The notes beneath the pieces were generated by a model. That model had not been told where the DNA came from. It saw only the letters and a program-made list of their open reading frames with translations, and did not search any database. A DNA stretch of 6,040 nt. It comes from CAZSGN01 sp964606415. Its GTDB lineage: Bacteria; Bacteroidota; Bacteroidia; Bacteroidales; JBBRXJ01. Where the stretch lies: the NCBI GenBank assembly GCA_964606415.1, contig CAZSGN010000177.1, positions 1 to 6,040 on the forward strand. Reading direction: 5' to 3'. The position numbers were made by a program, and so were the translations under genes. How positions within the stretch are numbered: position 1 is the stretch's first letter; each line of letters starts with the position of its first letter. Below, piece after piece: positions 1 to 5,689 of this stretch.

Positions 1-2
1 AC

Positions 3-467
3 TGGGGCAGTGTAATTGGTACTTCAGGCGTTGGTAGAATACCTTCTTTTTCTATTGACGGTAATACAGTAGATTATAATGCTTTATGGGATGTCTTTAA
101 TGGCCCTGATGTTAAGCTTCAGGGTGAAGTTCTTACTATTGGACAAGGGGACTCTGCCTATAATGTTGATTATACGGGGAGTGTGCCTGCTTTTACTACA
201 GGGCCAACAACAATAGAAGATCAGATTGCCGGGGATGTTATTCCGGAAGATATATCTGTTTATCCCGTTCCATCTTCAGGTGAAGTTAATATCTCCGGTG
301 ATATTGTTAACGGAAAGTTGGAGTTGATTAATTCATCAGGAATAATTGTTCAGCAAGAAACGCTCAATGAAAATGTTAAATCAATGAATATCGAAAATAA
401 GGGTGTATATATTTTAAAAATTGAAAAAGATGGTACTCTTATGACAAAGAAAATTTTAATTAAATAG
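3..467 (+). CDS. C-terminal part of a secreted protein with type IX secretion sorting domain (5' end outside window)
   Basis: The reading frame is open from the window edge to the TAG at 465-467, giving 154 residues. A GTG at 183 could be read as a start, but the frame continues unbroken upstream, so it is almost certainly internal. The last ~70 residues (about 84-154) look like a Por/T9SS type A C-terminal sorting domain: an opening ISVYPVPSSGEVNI that resembles the usual 'vYPNP..g.v.i' motif, then short beta strands (KLELINSSGIIVQQ), a GVYILKI strand, and a basic ending TKKILIK. In this family the domain directs export through the outer membrane and is then cleaved or attached to lipopolysaccharide. 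The preceding ~83 residues (with the stretches DYNALWDVFNGPDVKLQGE and LTIGQGDSAYNVDYTG) match no family I can name, so the enzymatic or adhesive role is unknown. The gene is followed by its own terminator and looks unrelated to the biosynthetic operon downstream. Confidence 0.85.
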   Translation, partial: WGSVIGTSGVGRIPSFSIDGNTVDYNALWDVFNGPDVKLQGEVLTIGQGDSAYNVDYTGSVPAFTTGPTTIEDQIAGDVIPEDISVYPVPSSGEVNISGDIVNGKLELINSSGIIVQQETLNENVKSMNIENKGVYILKIEKDGTLMTKKILIK

Positions 468-558
468 TTTGCCCATAAAATAAAGTAAGGAGTTTGATCG
501 GTTCTATAATGTTCAATAATTAATACCTGCTTTATATTTGTTGGGGGGCTCTTAAAAT

Positions 559-607
559 TTAAACCGTATTATTTGCTAAATGCAGGATAATACGGTTTAA
601 TTTTTTT
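559..607 (+). terminator. Rho-independent terminator after the sorting-domain protein gene
   Basis: A perfect 14-bp inverted repeat (559-572 with 587-600, arm TTAAACCGTATTAT) encloses a 14-base loop and is followed directly by seven T residues (601-607). It lies 91 bases after the TAG at 465-467 and separates that gene from the leu leader region. The four A residues at 554-557 could pair with part of the T tract after one mismatch, but the U run needed for termination on the minus strand is poor. Confidence 0.88.
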
Positions 608-737
608 ATGGATTGAGCAGCTAACTTTTAGCTCATAACTGAAAAAATAATTGCTCATTTTGAGTGTTTTTAAAAATGGTTTTAATGAATCTATGATATA
701 ACTTTAAAAAAATGATGCAAAAAAAGAATATATTTAT
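608..737 (+). other. AT-rich intergenic DNA between terminator and operon promoter; no gene seen
   Basis: No credible reading frame, RNA gene or long repeat is visible in this stretch. It contains short A and T tracts and a weak repeat of GCTCAT (about 630 and 653). It probably provides upstream promoter DNA for the operon and perhaps a regulator site, but I see no recognisable operator. Confidence 0.4.
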
Positions 738-745
738 TAAATTTG
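738..745 (+). promoter_or_regulatory. Probable -7 promoter element (TAnnTTTG type) of the leu operon
   Basis: TAAATTTG matches the Bacteroidota -7 consensus TAnnTTTG exactly. A transcript from here would start near 751-753, about 17 bases before the leader ORF at 769, which is a sensible place for a leader transcript. No good -33 TTTG is found 19-21 bases upstream (the region reads around ATGATGC), so the assignment rests on the -7 box and its position. Confidence 0.45.
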
Positions 746-768
746 CAGCAAGTAATTGATGATTAAGG

Positions 769-831
769 ATGCAACATAATACAACCATATTGGCCATTAT
801 TTTTTTTGGTATTATTATTTCAGATACCTGA
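769..831 (+). CDS. Isoleucine-rich leader peptide of the leu/citramalate operon attenuator
   Basis: ATG at 769 opens a 20-codon frame ending in TGA at 829-831. It is the first start codon in its frame, since an in-frame TGA lies at 760-762. The peptide core reads ILAIIFFGIII. Six of 20 codons are Ile, in runs of two (796-801) and three (811-819), with one Leu codon (TTG, 790-792). Ribosome-sensing leader peptides typically carry such runs of the regulated amino acid, placed so that a stalled ribosome leaves the antiterminator free. Here the triple Ile run ends 13 bases before the antiterminator arm (833-841), while a ribosome at the stop codon would cover that arm. I infer that isoleucine, or Ile-tRNA charging, is sensed. 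The alternative is a chance hydrophobic ORF, but the position and the adjacent alternative hairpins argue against that. AAGG directly abuts the ATG, too close to act as a normal ribosome binding site. Confidence 0.72.
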   Translation: MQHNTTILAIIFFGIIISDT

Positions 832-832
832 G

Positions 833-870
833 GGAGGATGGTATAACCTTATTTTAATGAGCCATTCTCC
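833..870 (+). promoter_or_regulatory. Antiterminator hairpin of the operon attenuator
   Basis: Bases 833-841 (GGAGGATGG) can pair over all nine positions with 862-870 (CCATTCTCC), with one G-U pair at 837/866 and a 20-base loop. The downstream arm is exactly the left arm of the terminator at 862-890, so the two hairpins exclude each other. The upstream arm begins one base after the leader stop codon. A ribosome finishing the leader would mask it and allow termination, whereas one stalled at the Ile codons would leave it free and allow read-through into leuC. The structure is read directly from the sequence; the mechanism is inferred from classical leader-peptide attenuators. Confidence 0.72.
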
Positions 871-890
871 ATACGGGAATGGTTTTTTTT
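862..890 (+). terminator. Attenuator terminator upstream of leuC
   Basis: The left arm CCATTCTCC (862-870) pairs with GGGAATGG (875-882), giving eight pairs with one bulged T and a four-base ATAC loop. It is followed by eight T residues (883-890). It lies 38 bases before the leuC start codon and after the likely promoter, so it can only act as a conditional terminator within the operon transcript. Confidence 0.82.
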
Positions 891-928
891 ATAAAAAAAT
901 GATTGTTTAATTAAAAAAATATAAAAAA

Positions 929-2326
929 GTGGCTGGAAAGACATTATTTGATAAAATTTGGGATAGTCATGTGATTGATCAAATCGGGGATGGACCTTCT
1001 GTGCTTTATATCGATAAGCATATGGTACATGAAGTGACCAGTCCGCAAGCATTTTCGGGTCTTGACCAAAGAGGGGTCAAGGTGCTTAAGCCTCAGAATA
1101 CTTTTGCAACACCGGATCACAATGTGCCTACGAAAGATCAGCATTTATCTATTAAAGATGAATTGTCAAGGGTGCAAGTGGATACTTTAACTAAAAATTG
1201 CCAGAATCATGATGTGACGCTTTTTGGTTTGAATCATCCTTATCAGGGCATTGTTCATGTTGTTGGCCCGGAACTGGGTATTACGCAACCCGGATTGACC
1301 ATGGTTTGCGGTGATAGTCATACTTCTACGCACGGGGCTTTTGGCGCTGTTGCTTTTGGTATTGGAACCAGCGAAGTCGAAATGGTACTTGCTACTCAAT
1401 GCATCTTGCAGCCTAAACCCAAGAGTATGCGCATTGTTGTTGACGGGGACTTAAAAGAAGGGGTTACGGCAAAAGATATCATTCTTTATATCATATCAAA
1501 AATTAGTACCAGTGGAGGGACCGGCCACTTTATCGAATATGCAGGATCGGCCATCAGGAGCCTTTCCATGGAAGGGCGGATGACTATTTGTAATATGAGT
1601 ATCGAGAGCGGTGCAAGAGGTGGTTTCATTGCTCCTGATGAGGTAACTTTTAATTATCTTGAAGGGCGCGAGTATGTGCCTAAAGGAGACAAATGGAATG
1701 AGCAGGTGGCTAAATGGCGGGAGTTAAAGAGCGATGAAGATGCTGTTTTTGATACTGAATATCATTTTGATGCCGCTGATATAGAACCTATGATTACCTA
1801 TGGTACCAATCCTGGCATGGGGGTGAATATTAATGAAAATATTCCGGAGATTAAAGATATCCAGGGCAACCCTGAATCATTCAAAAAATCACTTGATTAT
1901 ATGGGGTTTGAGCCTGGGCAAGCGATGAAAGGAAAACAGATAGATTATGTTTTTGTTGGCAGTTGCACGAATGGACGTATTGAGGATTTGAGACAATTTG
2001 CAGATTTTGTCAAAGGGAAAAAACGTGCCAGCCATGTTACTACATGGATTGTCCCCGGTTCCAAACAGGTCGAAAAACAAGCTGTTGACGAAGGCATTGG
2101 AAAAATCCTGGAAGATGCAGGATTTGAACTACGACAGCCTGGCTGCTCTGCATGTTTGGCTATGAATGATGATAAAATTCCTGAGGGCAATTATGCTGTT
2201 TCTACCTCTAACCGGAATTTTGAAGGACGACAGGGGCCGGGTGCGCGGACATTATTATGCAGTCCCCTTGTTGCTGCTGCTGCGGCTGTAACGGGAAAAT
2301 TAACGGATCCGAGGGATTTAATGTAA
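929..2326 (+). CDS. leuC: 3-isopropylmalate / (R)-2-methylmalate dehydratase large subunit
   Basis: This is the large subunit of the iron-sulfur isomerase that, with LeuD, interconverts 2- and 3-isopropylmalate in leucine synthesis. The same enzyme type converts citramalate to 3-methylmalate by way of citraconate. The 465 residues match the family length (about 466). Visible features are the N-terminal KTLFDKIWDSHV, the CGDSHTSTHGAFGA block (127-140), the VGSCTNGR aconitase-type motif with Cys346, and the PGCSACLAMN block with Cys406 and Cys409. These three cysteines would bind the [4Fe-4S] cluster. SNRNFEGRQGPGAR (427-440) is the substrate-side block. The start is GTG at 929, because the family N-terminus begins right there and no upstream ATG fits. 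The preceding sequence is A-rich without a Shine-Dalgarno motif. It is the first gene after the attenuator, and leuD follows after 40 bases. Confidence 0.97.
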   Translation: MAGKTLFDKIWDSHVIDQIGDGPSVLYIDKHMVHEVTSPQAFSGLDQRGVKVLKPQNTFATPDHNVPTKDQHLSIKDELSRVQVDTLTKNCQNHDVTLFGLNHPYQGIVHVVGPELGITQPGLTMVCGDSHTSTHGAFGAVAFGIGTSEVEMVLATQCILQPKPKSMRIVVDGDLKEGVTAKDIILYIISKISTSGGTGHFIEYAGSAIRSLSMEGRMTICNMSIESGARGGFIAPDEVTFNYLEGREYVPKGDKWNEQVAKWRELKSDEDAVFDTEYHFDAADIEPMITYGTNPGMGVNINENIPEIKDIQGNPESFKKSLDYMGFEPGQAMKGKQIDYVFVGSCTNGRIEDLRQFADFVKGKKRASHVTTWIVPGSKQVEKQAVDEGIGKILEDAGFELRQPGCSACLAMNDDKIPEGNYAVSTSNRNFEGRQGPGARTLLCSPLVAAAAAVTGKLTDPRDLM

Positions 2327-2366
2327 TTAATTGTTAATGTGTTTAGTATAAAAAAAGTTTTATAAA

Positions 2367-2966
2367 ATGGCAATAGATAAATTTCATACCATAGAGTCGT
2401 CTTGTGTTCCTTTACCTTACGAGAATATTGATACGGACCAGATTATCCCTGCTCGCTTTCTTAAAGCTGTAAGCCGTGAAGGATTTGGCGAGAATCTTTT
2501 TCGCGATTGGCGATATGATGCGATGGGAAGGCCTAAAGAAGATTTCATTCTGAATAATCCTGCTTATAGTGGCTCGATACTTGTCGCAGGGAAAAATTTC
2601 GGAAGTGGCTCTAGCCGTGAACATGCAGCATGGGCTATTCATGGTTACGGGTTCAGGGTTGTGGTTTCTAGTTTCTTTGCGGATATTTTTAAGAATAATG
2701 CGTTGAATAATGGTGTTTTACCTGTTCAGGTTTCAGATGAGTTTTTGCAGCAAATATTTGAGGAGATTGGAAAAGACCCGCAAACCAAATTAAAAGTTGA
2801 CCTTGAAAATCAAATCATAACAATCATGGCAACCGGACAGCAAGCGTCTTTTGATATTAGTGATTATAAAAAAGAATGCCTTCTGAATGGGCTCGATGAT
2901 ATTGATTATCTGCTTAAGTTGAAGGATAAGATTGCTGCTTATAGCAATCCATGGATTGTTGAATAA
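2367..2966 (+). CDS. leuD: 3-isopropylmalate / (R)-2-methylmalate dehydratase small subunit
   Basis: This is the swivelling small subunit that completes the LeuCD isomerase in the cytoplasm. It has 199 residues, close to the roughly 200 of bacterial LeuD. The family motifs NIDTDQIIPARFL (20-32) and GKNFGSGSSREHAAWA (75-90) are intact, followed by the conserved FFADIFKNNALNNGVLPV segment (103-120). ATG at 2367 has an AT-rich upstream (TATAAAATG) and no Shine-Dalgarno motif, as expected for this phylum. It lies 40 bases after leuC and 17 bases before the synthase gene, consistent with one transcript and a one-to-one complex with LeuC. Confidence 0.96.
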   Translation: MAIDKFHTIESSCVPLPYENIDTDQIIPARFLKAVSREGFGENLFRDWRYDAMGRPKEDFILNNPAYSGSILVAGKNFGSGSSREHAAWAIHGYGFRVVVSSFFADIFKNNALNNGVLPVQVSDEFLQQIFEEIGKDPQTKLKVDLENQIITIMATGQQASFDISDYKKECLLNGLDDIDYLLKLKDKIAAYSNPWIVE

Positions 2967-2983
2967 TTTTAATCTTAACTGTT

Positions 2984-4510
2984 TTGGCTGATTTAAGAAA
3001 TATAGAATTGATGGATACTACTTTAAGGGATGGGGAACAGACCTCTGGTGTGTCATTCCCGGATACCGAGAAGTTGAGTATTGCTCAAATGTTATTGGAA
3101 AAAGTAAATGTCAACCGGATCGAGATTGCTTCTGCAAGGGTTTCCGAAGGTGAATATAAAGGAGCAAAGAAGATCATCGAATGGGCCCAGGATAATGGCT
3201 TTATTGATAGGATTGAGGTGCTTGGGTTTATTGATGGAGGTAAGTCATTAAACTGGATTCATGAGGTTGGCGGAAAAGTAGTGAACCTTTTGAGCAAAGG
3301 ATCCATGGCTCATGTTACTAAACAGTTAAGAAAAAAACCGGAAGAACATCTTGCAGATATTAAAGAGGTCATTAAACAGGCAGAAGCATTGGGAATTAAG
3401 ACCAATCTTTACCTGGAAGACTGGTCTAATGGCATGAAGGATTCTGAGGAGTATGTTTATTTTCTTGTTGATGGTGTAAAAGACTTGCCTGTTGAGCGTA
3501 TTATGCTGCCTGATACGCTGGGTATTCTTAACCCGGATATGACCTCCGAGTATATTCAGAAGATGGTTCAGCGTTATCCGGAGTTGCATTTTGATTTTCA
3601 TGCACATAATGATTATGATCTGGGGGCAGGGAATGTTTCTGCTGCTGTTAAAGCTGGTGCGCATGGTATTCATACGACTGTTAATGGCTTGGGTGAGCGG
3701 GCAGGAAATGTAGCATTATCCAGTGTTGTCGCGGTGTTGCATGACCATAATCATGTTAATACCAACCTGCATGAAAAACAGATTATCGAGATAAGTAAAC
3801 TGGTTGAAACTTTTTCAGGTATCCGTATACCCAAGAATAAACCTGTCATTGGTGAAAATGTTTTTACGCAGACTTGTGGGGTGCATGCGGATGGAGATAA
3901 TAAAAATAATCTTTATTATAACGAGTTGCTACCGGAGCGTTTTGGTAGGGTGAGAACTTATGCGCTTGGAAAAACATCAGGTAAAGCAAATATCGAAAAG
4001 AATCTTCAGGAATTAGGTATTAAACTTGATCCGGAGTCGATGAAAAAAGTCACCCAGCGTATCATTGAACTTGGTGATAAAAAAGAATCTATTACCCCGG
4101 AAGACCTCCCTTACATCATTTCCGATGTGCTTAGAAGTAAAGCCATCGAGGAGCGAATCAAAATAAAGAATTACTCACTTTCCAGTGCTAATGGTTTAAA
4201 ACCTGTTGCTGCTGTAAGTGTGGAGATGGATAATAAAGTTTATGAAGAAAGTGCTTCCGGAGATGGACAATATGATGCTTTTATGAAAGCCATTTGGAAA
4301 GTTTACGATCGTTTGGGAAAAGAACATCCCGTCTTAATGGATTACGTGGTCACCATTCCGCCGGGAGGAAAAACGGATGCTCTTGTTGAAGCCATTATTT
4401 CCTGGAGTTATGCGGGTAAAGAATTTAAAACCATTGGCCTTGACAGTGACCAGACTGTGGCAGCGATAAAGGCTACAGTTAAAATGCTTAATCTTATTGA
4501 AAATCTATAA
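2984..4510 (+). CDS. cimA: Citramalate / 2-isopropylmalate synthase family protein, probably (R)-citramalate synthase
   Basis: A DRE-TIM metallolyase that condenses acetyl-CoA with a 2-oxo acid; the product feeds LeuCD and LeuB. The catalytic barrel covers about residues 5-290, with MDTTLRDGEQ (10-19), metal ligands Asp11/Asp16 region, HAHND (206-210) and NGLGERAGN (234-242). A linker with CGVHADGD (298-305) and GKTSGKANI (329-337) leads to a LeuA-type regulatory domain (about 390-508) with GDGQYDAF. From memory, citramalate synthase of Leptospira interrogans uses Arg16, Asp17, Leu81, Leu104, Tyr144, Glu146, Thr179, His207, His209, Leu311 and Tyr312. Each has an identical counterpart here one position earlier (R15, D16, L80, L103, Y143, E145, T178, H206, H208, L310, Y311). 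Pyruvate specificity is therefore favoured, but databases may label it 2-isopropylmalate synthase (leuA). The start is TTG at 2984; the next ATG (codon 10) would delete the first strand. Confidence 0.85.
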   Translation: MADLRNIELMDTTLRDGEQTSGVSFPDTEKLSIAQMLLEKVNVNRIEIASARVSEGEYKGAKKIIEWAQDNGFIDRIEVLGFIDGGKSLNWIHEVGGKVVNLLSKGSMAHVTKQLRKKPEEHLADIKEVIKQAEALGIKTNLYLEDWSNGMKDSEEYVYFLVDGVKDLPVERIMLPDTLGILNPDMTSEYIQKMVQRYPELHFDFHAHNDYDLGAGNVSAAVKAGAHGIHTTVNGLGERAGNVALSSVVAVLHDHNHVNTNLHEKQIIEISKLVETFSGIRIPKNKPVIGENVFTQTCGVHADGDNKNNLYYNELLPERFGRVRTYALGKTSGKANIEKNLQELGIKLDPESMKKVTQRIIELGDKKESITPEDLPYIISDVLRSKAIEERIKIKNYSLSSANGLKPVAAVSVEMDNKVYEESASGDGQYDAFMKAIWKVYDRLGKEHPVLMDYVVTIPPGGKTDALVEAIISWSYAGKEFKTIGLDSDQTVAAIKATVKMLNLIENL

Positions 4511-4556
4511 TCCTGACATTTTTTCCTTGTAAAATATTTAAATAAAAAATTGAAAA

Positions 4557-5618
4557 ATGAATTTTAAAATTGCTAAACTCCCGGGCGATGGCATTGGCCC
4601 GGAAATTATCGAACAGGCAGAAAAAGTATTGAATGCCGTAGCGCAAAAGTATGGACATCAATTTGTTTATGAGCATGGTTTTGTTGGTGCAGCTGCTATT
4701 GATCAAATGGGCAATCCTTATCCGGAAGAAACGCATAAGATTTGTATGGATGCAGATGCGGTTTTGTTTGGTGCTATTGGTGACCCTAAGTATGATAATG
4801 ACCCGAAAGCAAAAGTAAGGCCGGAACAAGGATTATTAGCTATGCGGAAGAAACTGGGCTTGTTTGCAAATATTCGTCCTGTCAAAGCTTTTAAGTCTTT
4901 AATCCACAAATCGCCTCTTAAGGCGGAATTGGTGGATGATGTTGATTTTATTGTGATTCGTGAGCTGACTGGGGGTATTTATTTTGGTGAACCCCGTGGC
5001 CGTTCGGAAGATGGCGAAAAGGCTTTTGATACTTGTGTGTATACAAAAGATGAAATTTACCGGGTCATTGATTTGGCTTTTCAGTATGCACGGAAAAGAG
5101 ATAAACGTTGTACGGTTGTTGATAAAGCGAATGTGCTTGGTACATCAAGGTTGTGGCGTGAAGTTGCTCAGGAAATGGAGAAAGAGAATAAAGATGTGGA
5201 AGTTGATTACATGTTTGTGGATAATGCGGCCATGCAGTTAATCCAGTGGCCCAAGAAATTTGATGTGATGGTTACTGAGAATATGTTTGGCGATATTTTG
5301 ACTGATGAAGCAAGCGTGATTACCGGATCTCTGGGAATGCTTCCTTCTGCTTCGGTTGGTCTTTATACTTCTGTATTTGAGCCTATTCATGGTTCTTATC
5401 CGCAGGGTGCGGGTAAGAATATTGCTAATCCATGTGCGACAATTCTTTCGGCAGCTATGCTTTTAGAGGCACTACAACTTACAGATGAAGCTGAAATTGT
5501 GCGTAAGGCTGTCGATGCTTCTCTGGAAAATGATGTGACGACAATTGATATTAACCCGGATAATGCGCGCTCTACATCTGAAGTAGGTGACTGGATTGCT
5601 GATTTTATTAAAAAATAG
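4557..5618 (+). CDS. leuB: 3-isopropylmalate dehydrogenase (also 3-methylmalate dehydrogenase)
   Basis: This cytoplasmic enzyme oxidatively decarboxylates 3-isopropylmalate to 2-oxoisocaproate; in the citramalate route the equivalent step yields 2-oxobutyrate. The 353 residues match the family length. Visible motifs are LPGDGIGPEI at the N-terminus (8-17), substrate arginines R97, R107 and R135 (LLAMRKKLG, ANIRP, IRELTGG), catalytic Tyr142 and Lys190 (VVDKANVL), metal-binding Asp222, Asp246 and Asp250 (MFVDNAAM, MFGDILTDEAS), and the cofactor loop FEPIHGS followed by NIANP. Where many LeuB proteins have an Asp that holds the NAD ribose (HGSAPD), this one has HGSYPQ with Gln283. ATG at 4557 follows an A-rich stretch. 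The gap from the synthase gene is 46 bases, and the operon terminator follows 27 bases after the stop. Confidence 0.97.
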   Translation: MNFKIAKLPGDGIGPEIIEQAEKVLNAVAQKYGHQFVYEHGFVGAAAIDQMGNPYPEETHKICMDADAVLFGAIGDPKYDNDPKAKVRPEQGLLAMRKKLGLFANIRPVKAFKSLIHKSPLKAELVDDVDFIVIRELTGGIYFGEPRGRSEDGEKAFDTCVYTKDEIYRVIDLAFQYARKRDKRCTVVDKANVLGTSRLWREVAQEMEKENKDVEVDYMFVDNAAMQLIQWPKKFDVMVTENMFGDILTDEASVITGSLGMLPSASVGLYTSVFEPIHGSYPQGAGKNIANPCATILSAAMLLEALQLTDEAEIVRKAVDASLENDVTTIDINPDNARSTSEVGDWIADFIKK

Positions 5619-5645
5619 TTATTCGATTATATATTTTGATTATTT

Positions 5646-5689
5646 AAGGTTGTCTGGTGAAAAGTACAAAAACAGGCAGCCTTTTTTTT
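5646..5689 (+). terminator. Rho-independent terminator at the end of the leuCD-cimA-leuB operon
   Basis: The left arm AGGTTGTCTG (5647-5656) pairs at all ten positions with CAGGCAGCCT (5673-5682), including two G-U pairs, and A5646/T5683 can extend the stem. The loop is 16 bases and a T tract runs to 5689. It begins 27 bases after the leuB stop codon and marks the 3' end of the operon. Confidence 0.87.

Noticed and set aside
183..467. A complete 94-residue protein starting at GTG 183
   Set aside because: The frame is open without interruption to the window edge and the sorting domain is always C-terminal to a larger protein, so GTG 183 is an internal valine.
759..779. Six-codon frame starting at ATG 759, just before the leader ORF
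   Set aside because: It encodes no run of regulatory amino acids and ends well before the hairpins; the ATG at 769 fits the attenuator geometry much better.
608..890. T-box or other tRNA/metabolite riboswitch in the leuC leader
   Set aside because: I see no T-box sequence, no specifier stem and no large conserved fold; the translated Ile-rich ORF explains the terminator more simply.
4494..4829. 111-residue minus-strand frame over the synthase/leuB junction, and a 115-residue one at 3326-3673
   Set aside because: Both lie antisense to clearly conserved genes, have no recognisable motifs, and have the composition expected from reading coding DNA backwards.
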